From contig CAMCBZ010000008.1 of the NCBI GenBank assembly GCA_945873145.1, positions 24,465-88,464 on the forward strand: a stretch of DNA of 64,000 bases, read 5' to 3'. This document shows positions 26,009-34,796 of this stretch, piece by piece. A program made the translations under genes and the position numbers. The notes beneath the pieces are model-generated. The model did not search any database. It was not told the origin of the DNA and worked only from the letters and a program-made list of their open reading frames with translations. This stretch comes from an uncultured Prevotella sp. Lineage in GTDB: Bacteria > Bacteroidota > Bacteroidia > Bacteroidales > Bacteroidaceae. How positions within the stretch are numbered: the stretch's first letter is position 1; each line of letters opens with the position of its first letter.

Positions 26009-26821
26009 CTACATGGCGAAGACGTTGAAGCCTCCGTCCACGACGGCTACGGTGCCGGTGACAAACGATGCGGCGTCACTCATCAGATAGTGAATCGTGC
26101 CGCAGAGCTCTTCGGGTTTACCCATGCGGCCGAACGGTGTCTGGCGGATCACATCGTTGCCACGTTGGGTGTAACTGCCGTCGGGATTGGTGAGCAGCGC
26201 ACGGTTTTGCTCGGTGATGAAGAATCCCGGAGCGATCGCGTTGACGCGGATGCCCTCGCCAAACTTCTTTGCGGTCTCGGTTGCCATGTAAGCGGTGAAG
26301 TTGGAGATGCCGGCCTTGGCAGCCGCATAACCGCAGACGCGGGTCATCGGGCGGAAGGCCGCCATGCTGCTGAAGTTGATGATCGAGCCCTTGCCCTGCT
26401 TCACCATCGGTTTGAGAAACACCTGGGTAGGAATCACCGTACCCGTGAGGTTAAGGCTGAGCACCTTTTGGAACTGCTCGGGATCGAGGTCGAAGAAGTT
26501 CTGATCCGGTGCGATGGTGGCGCCTTTCATATTTCCTCCTGCGGCGTTGAGCAGCGTGTCTACGCGTCCGAAGTCCTTTAGGATGTCCTCACAGTTCTGC
26601 TTCACCAGTTCCACGTTCATCACGTCGGTCTTATAGAATTTGGCGATGCCGCCTTTGTCAGTGATCTCTTTCACGATCTCGTTGCCCACCTCTTCCTTAC
26701 GTCCGAGGATCGCAATCTTGGCTCCTTGCTCTGCGAGGTACTTGCCGATGCAGCGGCCAAGGATACCTGTGCCGCCGGTGATGACGACAACATAGTCTTT
26801 AATGTTGAATAGTTCGTTCAT
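26009..26821 (-). CDS. SDR-family D-mannonate oxidoreductase (fructuronate reductase)
   Basis: Cytoplasmic NAD(P)-dependent short-chain dehydrogenase, 270 aa, predicted to interconvert D-fructuronate and D-mannonate in hexuronate catabolism. Seen: Rossmann TGGTGILGRCIG (about 15-26), NAAGGN (about 91-96), catalytic Ser in INFSSMAA and YxxxK as YAAAKAG (about 164-170). The assignment to mannonate rests on its position 3 bp downstream of uxuA; the SDR type replaces the unrelated long-chain UxuB in many Bacteroidota. It is followed by a long-loop terminator. The fold is certain, the substrate probable. Confidence 0.88.
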   Translation of the reverse strand: MNELFNIKDYVVVITGGTGILGRCIGKYLAEQGAKIAILGRKEEVGNEIVKEITDKGGIAKFYKTDVMNVELVKQNCEDILKDFGRVDTLLNAAGGNMKGATIAPDQNFFDLDPEQFQKVLSLNLTGTVIPTQVFLKPMVKQGKGSIINFSSMAAFRPMTRVCGYAAAKAGISNFTAYMATETAKKFGEGIRVNAIAPGFFITEQNRALLTNPDGSYTQRGNDVIRQTPFGRMGKPEELCGTIHYLMSDAASFVTGTVAVVDGGFNVFAM

Positions 26822-26824
26822 GGT

Positions 26825-28108
26825 TTAATCAAAAAATCCTGGTTGTTCGTATTTGATACCTAATTCCTTATCCACAGCGGCGAGGATACCTTGCACCTGT
26901 CCCATGGCAAACATACGGCCAAGGAAACTGTATCCAGCGTTGTATCCGCGCTTCTCGTCACCGAGCATCGTCATGCCATGGTCTACACGCATGGGCAGCA
27001 CCTGTGCATTGGGCGAAGAGAGCAGGGCTTTTCCAGCCTTGCGCTGCTGCTCCTCCTGCTCGAAGATATGGGCCAAAGCCACGAGATCAGCGCGGCCGCC
27101 CAGGTGGCTGGCCTCAGTGAAGTCGCCATTGGGGAAGACGTGACAGCTGCGCAGATGCACGAAACTCGTGCGGCTGGCAAAGCGACGCGCCATCTCCGGC
27201 AGATTGTTCTGGGCACCCGCAGAGAGCGAACCGGCACAGAAGGTCAGGCCGTTGTGCTTGTTTGGAACAGCGGTGAGCAGCCATTCGATGTCGTTGGCGC
27301 ACGTGATGATGCGTGGCAAGCCGAGGATTTGGAATGGTGGATCGTCGGGATGGACACACATATACATGTCGCACTCGTCGCAAACCGGCATGATCGCGTC
27401 GAGGAAATACTTCATGTTGGCGCGCAGCTGCTCGCGGTCGATGCCCTCATATTTCTTTAGCAGTTCACGGAAAAGGCCGAGCGGATGCTCGTCGCCCTCC
27501 TTGAAGTTGCCGGAAACGAAGCCTTGTGTCTTGATGACAATGTTCTCTACGAGGGCATGGTCTTTCTCCGGCGTCATCTGCTGGCGCAGTTCTGCCACCT
27601 CTTTTAATATATCTCTGCCGTTGGGCTTACCGTCGGGACCGAGTACTTGGAAGTTTTTCCAGTCCTGCTCAGCGCCCTCACGCTTCAAGAGGTCGATGTC
27701 GAAATACGCGAATTCGGGTATGCTGAAATAGAGATTGCTCGATCCGTTGGGGTTGAGATGGAGCAGATCGGTGCGTGCCCAGTCAAGTACGGGCATGAAG
27801 TTATAGCAGATGGTGTGGATACCTTCAGCTGCCAGGTTGCGCAGACTCTCGCAATAGATGCTGATCTGCTCATCGCGGTCAGGCCCACCATATTTAATAG
27901 TTTCAGTGACAGGCAGCGACTCTACTACGCTCCATCTCATGCCGTGTGACTCGATGTAAGCTTTCAGGTCGTGGATCTGCTGCTGCGTCCAAACCTGTCC
28001 GAGCGGCACATCGTGCAATGCGGTGACGATGCCTTGCACGCCAATCTGCCGGAGCATGTCGAGCGTAATGAGGTCTTTACGGCCAAACCATCTCCAAGTT
28101 CTTTCCAT
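26825..28108 (-). CDS. uxuA: Mannonate dehydratase
   Basis: Dehydrates D-mannonate to 2-keto-3-deoxygluconate, the step after the oxidoreductase encoded just downstream (3-bp gap). 427 aa, TIM barrel. Family blocks are visible: N-terminal MERTWRWFGRKD, TICYNFMPVLDWARTDL (about 100-116), MCVHPDDPP with metal-binding His/Asp (about 250-258), CAGSLSAG, FVHLRSCHV, and RVDHGMTMLGD near the C-terminus. The genes for the upstream isomerase and downstream kinase/aldolase are not in this window. A promoter lies at 28202-28233. Confidence 0.96.
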   Translation of the reverse strand: MERTWRWFGRKDLITLDMLRQIGVQGIVTALHDVPLGQVWTQQQIHDLKAYIESHGMRWSVVESLPVTETIKYGGPDRDEQISIYCESLRNLAAEGIHTICYNFMPVLDWARTDLLHLNPNGSSNLYFSIPEFAYFDIDLLKREGAEQDWKNFQVLGPDGKPNGRDILKEVAELRQQMTPEKDHALVENIVIKTQGFVSGNFKEGDEHPLGLFRELLKKYEGIDREQLRANMKYFLDAIMPVCDECDMYMCVHPDDPPFQILGLPRIITCANDIEWLLTAVPNKHNGLTFCAGSLSAGAQNNLPEMARRFASRTSFVHLRSCHVFPNGDFTEASHLGGRADLVALAHIFEQEEQQRKAGKALLSSPNAQVLPMRVDHGMTMLGDEKRGYNAGYSFLGRMFAMGQVQGILAAVDKELGIKYEQPGFFD

Positions 28109-28456
28109 ATTTGATTAGTTTTTAGTGAATGATATAGTATCGAGGTCCATCGCCAAAAGCATACTGCAAAAGCCTACTTTGAGGATTGATCTTCTGGTTT
28201 GCAAAGATAAAAAAAATACTTCAAACGCACAAAAGAAGTTGAGTAATATTTTTGTTTCCGTCTTCAGCCTGATGTTTATGCGACTATCATATTTATTGAA
28301 ACTCAAATTCTCCCAAAACAATGGTTGGCGTTGAGTATTGTTATCTGTTTCTAATGTATTATCCATTGATAATAAAGATATTTTGCTTGGAAAGCATATC
28401 TATTTTTTAAAAATAACAAAAAACATTGATGGTACTTGAAAAAAGAAGCGAGAAAG
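28109..28456. other. Divergent intergenic region
   Basis: About 350 bp between uxuA and the HTH gene. It holds the uxuA promoter (28202-28233) and A/T-rich DNA. Apart from that promoter and the one for the HTH gene next to it, no other structure was found. Confidence 0.5.
28202..28233 (-). promoter_or_regulatory. Promoter of uxuA
   Basis: Minus strand: TTTG (28230-28233), 20-nt spacer, TATCTTTG (28202-28209). Good match to the Bacteroidota consensus; 93 bp upstream of the start codon. Confidence 0.75.
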
Positions 28457-28487
28457 TTTGCGTATTAAAATGATTTTATTAATTTTG
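28457..28487 (+). promoter_or_regulatory. Promoter of the AraC-type HTH gene
   Basis: TTTG (28457-28460), exactly 19 nt, TAATTTTG (28480-28487). Full consensus match; the start codon lies 38 bp downstream. Confidence 0.8.
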
Positions 28488-28525
28488 CAAGGTAAGAAAG
28501 CATTTACCAATACATCAACAATATT

Positions 28526-29014
28526 ATGGCTAAGTACAATATCACAGAAAAGAAAGAAAAGGAAGCTGCCTATCGCTCGCTTGTCAGTCCGAAACTTATG
28601 GATGAACTGGAGGAAAAGATCAACAACATCATCATCATTCAAAAGAAGTATAAGGACAAGAACTACTCCGCCAAGCAGCTAGCAGAGGACCTTGGTACCA
28701 ATACCCGCTATATCTCTGCTGTTGTGAACGTGCGTTTTCACATGAACTACACCTCGTATGTCAATCAGTACCGCATCCAGGAGGCTATGTCGCTCTTGGT
28801 AGACCGCCGCTATCAGGACCTGAATATGGAGGACATCTCTGATATGGTCGGATTCTCCAACCGCCAGTCGTTCTACGCCTCGTTCTTTAAAGTCAATGGC
28901 ATCACCCCACGTGAGTATAAGATCAAGCATCTGGCTACACATCCCTCACTGCTCGACCGCCCAAAGAAGCGTGGACGCAAGCCGGGATCAAAGAACAAGG
29001 CTAAAACAGAATAA
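28526..29014 (+). CDS. AraC-type HTH DNA-binding protein with basic tail
   Basis: Stand-alone transcription regulator, 162 aa. Residues about 45-140 form an AraC/XylS double helix-turn-helix: first HTH around SAKQLAEDLGTNTRYISAVV, second around MEDISDMVGFSNRQSFYASF, followed by the family PREYK. There is no ligand or receiver domain ahead of it, only about 40 charged residues. The C-terminal tail PKKRGRKPGSKNKAK is strongly basic and looks like an AT-hook. It faces away from uxuA and has its own promoter. Targets are unknown. Confidence 0.88.
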   Translation: MAKYNITEKKEKEAAYRSLVSPKLMDELEEKINNIIIIQKKYKDKNYSAKQLAEDLGTNTRYISAVVNVRFHMNYTSYVNQYRIQEAMSLLVDRRYQDLNMEDISDMVGFSNRQSFYASFFKVNGITPREYKIKHLATHPSLLDRPKKRGRKPGSKNKAKTE

Positions 29015-29129
29015 TTATTTTGTGGGAAGGAGGAGAAAACGTCTGCATAACATATTGCAATCACAGTCATAGGAGATCATTCATGCGTTGAATGGTTCTC
29101 CTATTGGCGTCTTCTTTACTACCATAGTG

Positions 29130-31082
29130 ATGGAAAACAACACATTCGCCTTTGCCGGTGAGCGCTTCGCTGACCTGCAGATGCTGAGATACCGCTTGAA
29201 TGGATTCGAGCAGTTGTCTCTACAACAAAAGAAATATATCTATTATCTGTCCAAAGCCACACTGACCGGTAGGGACATCACCACCGATCAGTTTGGCAAA
29301 TACAATTTGCCGATACGTAAGTTGCTGGAGAACTTGTACCTGCATTTCCCCGGTGACCACGAGAGCAAGGACTTTCTTGCGATGACCGTCTACCTGAAAC
29401 GCGTGTGGTTCTCCAATGGCATTTATCACCACTATGGCTGTGAGAAGTTCCAGCCCGACTTCTCGGAATCGTGGCTGCGCAAGGCTGTCGACGACACCCC
29501 CTTTGATTCTCTGCCCGGCAACTACCGCTCCAAGCAGGAGATGATGGACGTGCTCTGTCCAGTCATCTTCGATCCTGACGTGCTGCCGAAGCGCGTCAAC
29601 CAGGCCGACGGCGAGGATCTCGTGAAGACATCGGCCTGCAACTATTACGATGGCGTGACGCAGCAGGAGGCTGAGAAATACTACGAACAACTGCGACAGC
29701 AGGTCGGTGGCAACGAGCAGCCTTCGTTTGGACTGAATTCCAAACTCGTTAAGAAAAACGGAAAACTCGTAGAAGAGCGCTACACGACGGACGGACTCTA
29801 TGGCGAGGCCATCCGCAAGATCGTATTCTGGTTGGACAAAGCACGCGAGGTAGCGGAAAACGACCAGCAACGGCGCGTCATCGCATTGCTGACAGACTAC
29901 TATCGTACGGGCGATCTCAAACTGTTTGACGAGTATTCCATCGAGTGGCTGCGTGAGAACGAAGGCGATGTTGACTTTATCAATGGATTTATCGAGGTGT
30001 ATGGTGACCCCCTAGGACTGAAAGGATCTTGGGAGGGTATTGTAGAATATAAAGATGAGGTAGCCACAGAAAGAACGCGCAAGATAGCCAGCAACGCACA
30101 ATGGTTTGAAGATCATTCGCCTGTGGACCCGCGATTCCGCAAGGCTCAGGTCAAGGGCGTCTCAGCGAAAGTGATCTGTGCCGCTATGCTCGGCGGCGAC
30201 GAATATCCGTCGTCGGCAATCGGCATCAACCTGCCCAATGCCGACTGGATACGTGCGAGATACGGTTCGAAAAGCGTGACGATCGGCAACCTCACGGAGG
30301 CTTATAACCAAGCCGCCAAAGGTTCAGGTATGAACGAGGAGTTTGTCATCGACGAGCCGACACGCGAGTTGATCCGCAAGTATGGAGACCTCTGTGATGA
30401 TCTCCACACCGATTTGCATGAGTGTTTGGGTCACGGCAGCGGTCAGCTCCTGCCTGGCACGTCGCCCGACGCGCTGAAAGCATACGGCAGTACGATTGAG
30501 GAGGCACGCGCTGACCTCTTCGGACTCTATTATCTGGCCGATGATAAACTCGTGGAACTTGGGCTGACACCCAATAAGGAGGCTTACAAGAGTCAGTATT
30601 ATCACTATATGATGAACGGTCTGATGACGCAGTTGGTGCGCATCAAGCCCGGACATGTCATCGAGGAAGCGCATATGCGCAACCGCGCGCTCATCGCCCG
30701 CTGGTGCTATGCCCACGGCGATGGCGTCGTGGAAATGGTGAAGCGCGACGGCAAGACCTATTTGCGCATCAACGACTATCAGCGTCTGCGTCAGCTCTTC
30801 GCTGAACTTTTGGCTGAGATCCAGCGCGTGAAGAGCGAGGGAGACTACGAGGCTGCCCGACAGCTCGTGGAGGAATATGGCATCAAGATCGACGCGGACC
30901 TGCATCGGGAAGTGCTGGAACGTTATCGAAAACTCGACATCGCGCCCTATAAAGGCTTCCTCAATCCTAAGATGATCGCCGTGACCGATGATCATGGCGA
31001 GATCACGGACATCCGTCTCGACTATTCCGAGAGCTATGAAGAGCAGATGCTCCGCTACTCCAAGGAGTATGCTACGCTATAA
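29130..31082 (+). CDS. Dipeptidyl-peptidase III (M49 family)
   Basis: Zinc metallopeptidase, 650 aa, that removes dipeptides from N-termini of oligopeptides. Zinc motif HECLGH begins at about residue 430 and the third ligand lies in EEARADL (about 457-463). HECLGH rather than HELLGH is the form known from Bacteroides DPP III. The ATG at 29130 is preferred over an in-frame ATG 42 bp upstream, since MENNTFAFAGERFADLQ looks like the family start. No signal peptide is seen, so it is probably cytoplasmic. The AlkD-like gene follows after 20 bp. Confidence 0.95.
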   Translation: MENNTFAFAGERFADLQMLRYRLNGFEQLSLQQKKYIYYLSKATLTGRDITTDQFGKYNLPIRKLLENLYLHFPGDHESKDFLAMTVYLKRVWFSNGIYHHYGCEKFQPDFSESWLRKAVDDTPFDSLPGNYRSKQEMMDVLCPVIFDPDVLPKRVNQADGEDLVKTSACNYYDGVTQQEAEKYYEQLRQQVGGNEQPSFGLNSKLVKKNGKLVEERYTTDGLYGEAIRKIVFWLDKAREVAENDQQRRVIALLTDYYRTGDLKLFDEYSIEWLRENEGDVDFINGFIEVYGDPLGLKGSWEGIVEYKDEVATERTRKIASNAQWFEDHSPVDPRFRKAQVKGVSAKVICAAMLGGDEYPSSAIGINLPNADWIRARYGSKSVTIGNLTEAYNQAAKGSGMNEEFVIDEPTRELIRKYGDLCDDLHTDLHECLGHGSGQLLPGTSPDALKAYGSTIEEARADLFGLYYLADDKLVELGLTPNKEAYKSQYYHYMMNGLMTQLVRIKPGHVIEEAHMRNRALIARWCYAHGDGVVEMVKRDGKTYLRINDYQRLRQLFAELLAEIQRVKSEGDYEAARQLVEEYGIKIDADLHREVLERYRKLDIAPYKGFLNPKMIAVTDDHGEITDIRLDYSESYEEQMLRYSKEYATL

Positions 31083-31102
31083 CAGCACAATTTGACTACG
31101 AA

Positions 31103-31723
31103 ATGACAACAGAAGAAGTACAACAAAAGATAAAGGAACTCAAGCGCAGCTTTCGCTTGGTGATGAACGGCCCGGCGTCGCAGTCGATGCGTGAGAAAGG
31201 ACTCGACTATCGTCTCAACTGGGGCGTTCCGGTCATCCAACTCAAGCAGATGGCCAAGGAACTCGGCAAGGACTATGATCTCGCCATCGCCTTGTGGAAG
31301 GAAGATATCCGTGAATGCAAGATCCTGGCTACCCTCGTCATGCCGGCGGAAAAGATGCCGCAGGAGGTAGCGGAGATTTGGATGGAACAGACCCACACGC
31401 AGGAGATGGCCGAGATGCAGGCACTCAATGTCTATCAGCATGTGAGCTACGCACCGATGATCGCCTATCAGTGGATTGCACGTTCCGAAGATGTCTACCA
31501 GATCTGCGGTTACGACATCCTCGGCCGACTGTTTATGAATGGACAAGAGCCCAATGAACGTGGCATCAACGAGTTTCTCGATCAGGCTGCCACGGCTTTG
31601 CAGGTACCGTCACTCGGTGTCCGTCATGCTGCCCTCAACGCTGTTTTGCGCTTTGCCGACCTGGGTGTCGTTTATGAGCGCATGGCTCACAATGCATTGA
31701 AAAAGATTGGTATCGACATATAA
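31103..31723 (+). CDS. AlkD-like DNA alkylation repair protein
   Basis: All-helical HEAT-like protein, 206 aa, resembling AlkD-type DNA glycosylase-fold proteins. Visible pattern: DIRECKILATLVMP (about 70-83) and WIARSEDVYQICGYDILGRLF (about 125-145), typical of Bacteroidota members. Catalytic Trp/Asp/Arg residues of Bacillus AlkD cannot be aligned with confidence by eye, so activity is open. It lies 20 bp downstream of DPP III and is probably cotranscribed with it. Confidence 0.7.
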   Translation: MTTEEVQQKIKELKRSFRLVMNGPASQSMREKGLDYRLNWGVPVIQLKQMAKELGKDYDLAIALWKEDIRECKILATLVMPAEKMPQEVAEIWMEQTHTQEMAEMQALNVYQHVSYAPMIAYQWIARSEDVYQICGYDILGRLFMNGQEPNERGINEFLDQAATALQVPSLGVRHAALNAVLRFADLGVVYERMAHNALKKIGIDI

Positions 31724-31816
31724 AAACTCTTTGTCGAGACCTCGGAACCTCAGCGATTGTATGCAAGGATAATTACTTTATACACATAAATACAAACCAA
31801 CATTAAGATCAGAGAG

Positions 31817-32462
31817 ATGAAGAAAATGAGTTTTTTCGTAGCCGGCGCAGCATGTCTGCTGGCTACCAGTTGTGGTACACTGGGCACTGGTAGTGCATCC
31901 TCCAATGCGGGCACAGATGTGCTCAACGGTGTTATTGGCGTATTGAACAATGCCAACACCATCGGTGACGTGATCAGCAGCGTCATCGGTTCCAACAAGC
32001 TGACAAAATCTCAGCTTTATGGCACTTGGAAATACAATGGTCCGGGTTGCGCTTTCACGTCTAACAGTGCTTTGGCAAAGGCCGGTGGTGAGGTCGTCGC
32101 CTCGCAGATCAAGTCTAAGCTCAAGGAAGACTACAGCAAGGTGGGCTTCACATCCAAGAACACACAGATCACTTTTAACAAGGACAATACTTTCACGGCA
32201 TACGTCGACGGCAAGAAGTTCAGTGGCAACTACACTTACGATGAGTCAACCAATGCCTTGAAGCTGAGTGGACTGCTGCTCTCGCTCAACGGTTACGCTA
32301 CCCGCAACAGCCAAGGAGTGGCGATCCTCTTCGAGTCAAAAAAAACTCTTGACACTTATCCAGACCATGGCGTCGATGAGCGGCAACGCTACGCTGAGCT
32401 CTATCGGCGAGATCAGCAAGAACTACAACGGCGTGAGACTGGGATTTGATATGGCCAAGTAA
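31817..32462 (+). CDS. DUF4923-like lipoprotein, reading frame broken at an A8 run
   Basis: Exported lipoprotein (lipobox LATSC, Cys about 19) with a lipocalin-like DUF4923 body (about 65-200). The frame opened at 31817 runs to 32449, but after residue 175 it reads an untypical Arg/Gln-rich tail. A shift of +1 at the A8 run (32338-32345) restores the expected C-terminus LLTLIQTMASMSGNATLSSI and ends at 32462 in LGFDMAK. With seven A's the gene would be intact. Causes could be a sequencing error, slippage-based on/off switching or a real mutation. A strong terminator follows at 32485. Confidence 0.8.
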
Positions 32463-32769
32463 TTGGTTCCAAATATGATAGATGATGGTGGAAGAAGGGA
32501 CTTCGGGTCACTTCTTCCACCATTTTTTCGTTTCAGTAGAGTGGTTTTTGAGTCAGTCATTATTCAATACCTTATCCTTTTGTCTTCCATTGCTCAAGTA
32601 CGCTGACTTGTCTTGTTGAGTTCCCATAAATATCTTGAGCTTTGAAAAAGTTTCTTAAATATAGCGCTCTATATTTCCAATTTAATATTATTTATTACCC
32701 TTGATGCTCTGCTCTTGAGAGAAAGTTGTACTTTTGCCATAAAAACGAACAGCATTAAAGCTTTATAAT
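32463..32769. other. Intergenic region ahead of the Bat operon
   Basis: 307 bp. Holds the terminator at 32485-32528 and, near the right end, a -7-like TACTTTTG (32729-32736) 34 bp before the MoxR start codon. No gene seen. Confidence 0.55.
32485..32528 (+). terminator. Terminator after the DUF4923 gene
   Basis: Perfect 13-bp stem ATGGTGGAAGAAG / CTTCTTCCACCAT, 13-nt loop, then TTTTTT. Confidence 0.92.
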
Positions 32770-33765
32770 ATGGCAGAATCAGTAGACATTAGAGAATTGA
32801 ACATAAAGATTGAGCAGAACAGTGCTTTCGTCACGAACTTGGTGACAGGAATGAATCAGGTCATCGTCGGACAGAAGCATTTGATCGATGCACTGCTCAT
32901 TTCGTTGCTCAGCGACGGCCACATCCTGTTGGAGGGTGTGCCTGGTTTGGCTAAGACACTCGCCATCAAGACACTCTCTCAGCTCGTGGATGCAGACTTT
33001 AGCCGTATACAGTTTACCCCCGATTTGCTGCCTGCCGATGTGGTAGGTACAATGATCTATTCCCAGAAAGACGAGAACTTCCAGGTCAAGAAGGGTCCGG
33101 TCTTCGCCAACTTTGTGCTGGCTGATGAGATCAACCGTGCACCGGCCAAGGTGCAGAGCGCTTTGCTCGAAGCTATGCAGGAGCATCAGGTGACCATCGG
33201 CGAGAAGACTTTCCCACTGCCCAACCCGTTCCTCGTCATGGCTACACAGAACCCTATCGAGCAGGAGGGTACCTATCAGTTGCCTGAGGCTCAGGTCGAC
33301 CGTTTCATGCTCAAGGTGATCATCGACTATCCGACGCTCGAAGAGGAGAAAGCCATCATCCGCGAGAACCTGCAAGGGAAGATGCCTGAGGTGCGTCCCG
33401 TGACGACAGCAGAGGAGATCATCCGTGCCCGTGAGGTGGTGAACATGGTCTATATCGACGAGAAGATCGAGCAGTATATCGCTGACATCGTCTTCGCCAC
33501 ACGTTTCCCCGAGCGCTATGGCATGCCCGAATTGAAGGATCTGATCACCTTCGGCGGTAGTCCGCGTGCAAGTATCAACCTTGCCAAGGCTGCCCGCGCC
33601 TATGCCTTCATCAAGCATCGCGGCTATGTGGTGCCGGAAGATGTGCGCGCTGTGGCTCACGACGTGCTGCGCCACCGCATCGGACTCAGCTATGAGGCTG
33701 AGGCTGCCAACGTCTCCAGCGAGGAGATCGTCAGCAAGATTGTCAACAAGATCGAGGTGCCTTGA
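32770..33765 (+). CDS. MoxR-family AAA+ ATPase of the Bat operon
   Basis: Cytoplasmic AAA+ chaperone-like ATPase, 331 aa. Walker A is EGVPGLAKT (about 55-63), Walker B is LADEINRAP (about 117-125), sensor 1 is ATQNPIEQEG and sensor 2 lies around FGGSPRAS. MoxR proteins act with von Willebrand A proteins to mature or assemble envelope complexes; here the partners are DUF58, BatA and BatB downstream. It is the first gene of an eight-gene operon (32770-41496). Confidence 0.96.
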   Translation: MAESVDIRELNIKIEQNSAFVTNLVTGMNQVIVGQKHLIDALLISLLSDGHILLEGVPGLAKTLAIKTLSQLVDADFSRIQFTPDLLPADVVGTMIYSQKDENFQVKKGPVFANFVLADEINRAPAKVQSALLEAMQEHQVTIGEKTFPLPNPFLVMATQNPIEQEGTYQLPEAQVDRFMLKVIIDYPTLEEEKAIIRENLQGKMPEVRPVTTAEEIIRAREVVNMVYIDEKIEQYIADIVFATRFPERYGMPELKDLITFGGSPRASINLAKAARAYAFIKHRGYVVPEDVRAVAHDVLRHRIGLSYEAEAANVSSEEIVSKIVNKIEVP

Positions 33766-33813
33766 TCATCAGACATCCGTTTCGATATATTTATAAGTTA
33801 TTAAGGAGTCATC

Positions 33814-34683
33814 GTGGACACTAACGAGATACTACATCAGGTCAGAAAGATAGAGATCAAAGCCCGGGGATTGAGTCAGAACATCTTCGCGGGACAGTAC
33901 CACTCTGCCTTTAAAGGCAAGGGTATGGCTTTCTCCGAGGTGCGTGAATATCAGTTCGGCGACGATGTCCGGGATATTGACTGGAACGTCACGGCCCGCT
34001 TCCACCATCCTTATGTCAAGGTCTTTGAGGAGGAGCGTGAGCTCACGGTGATGCTGCTCATCGACGTCTCGGGGTCGTTGGACTTCGGTACTACGCAGCA
34101 GATGAAGCGCCAGCTGGCTACAGAAATCGCTGCGACGATCGCTTTCTCGGCCATTGAGAACAATGACAAGATCGGTGTCATCTTCTTCTCCGACCGTATA
34201 GAGAAGTATATTCCGCCAAAGAATGGACGCAAGCATATCCTTTACATCATCCGTGAGATGCTCGACTTCCATCCGCAAAGCACACGCACGGACATCGGGA
34301 TGGCCACGGCCTACCTCACCCGCGTGATGAAACGCCACTGCACTTCCTTCATCATCAGTGACTTCTACGACCGCAAAGACTTCACCAAAGAGATGGAGAT
34401 TGCCAACCGCAAACACGATGTGGTGGCTATTCAGGTCTATGATCCGCGTGCCAAAAAATTGCCCGACGTGGGACTGCTCAAGGTGATGGACGCTGAGACC
34501 GGACACGAGATGTATATCGACACATCGAGCAAGAAACTGCGCCAGGCCCATACACGATACTGGATTGAGCGTGAGGACAAACTCAAAACGGTGTTTGCCA
34601 AGAGCCGCATCGACTGGACGGCGATTGCCACAAATGAGGATTTCACGAAGGCACTGATGCTGCTGTTCAAGCGTAGAACGTAG
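33814..34683 (+). CDS. DUF58 domain protein of the Bat operon
   Basis: Soluble protein, 289 aa, with the DUF58 block YQFGDDVRDIDWNVTAR (about 49-65) and a von Willebrand A-like domain after it (MIDAS-like LLIDVSGSLDFG, about 85-96). The likely start codon is GTG at 33814, preceded by AAGGAG; no ATG fits the conserved N-terminus. It follows MoxR by 48 bp, the standard MoxR-DUF58 pairing. Confidence 0.92.
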   Translation: MDTNEILHQVRKIEIKARGLSQNIFAGQYHSAFKGKGMAFSEVREYQFGDDVRDIDWNVTARFHHPYVKVFEEERELTVMLLIDVSGSLDFGTTQQMKRQLATEIAATIAFSAIENNDKIGVIFFSDRIEKYIPPKNGRKHILYIIREMLDFHPQSTRTDIGMATAYLTRVMKRHCTSFIISDFYDRKDFTKEMEIANRKHDVVAIQVYDPRAKKLPDVGLLKVMDAETGHEMYIDTSSKKLRQAHTRYWIEREDKLKTVFAKSRIDWTAIATNEDFTKALMLLFKRRT

Positions 34684-34796
34684 ATGCAGATCGTATCTAT
34701 GGAAAAGTTGGATGGTGTTGGCAGAAAGATCAAGCAGTATTGAAGAAAAGATCAAAGGTATTTGAGAAAAGATTAGAAGAGTAGAGAATAGAGGTT

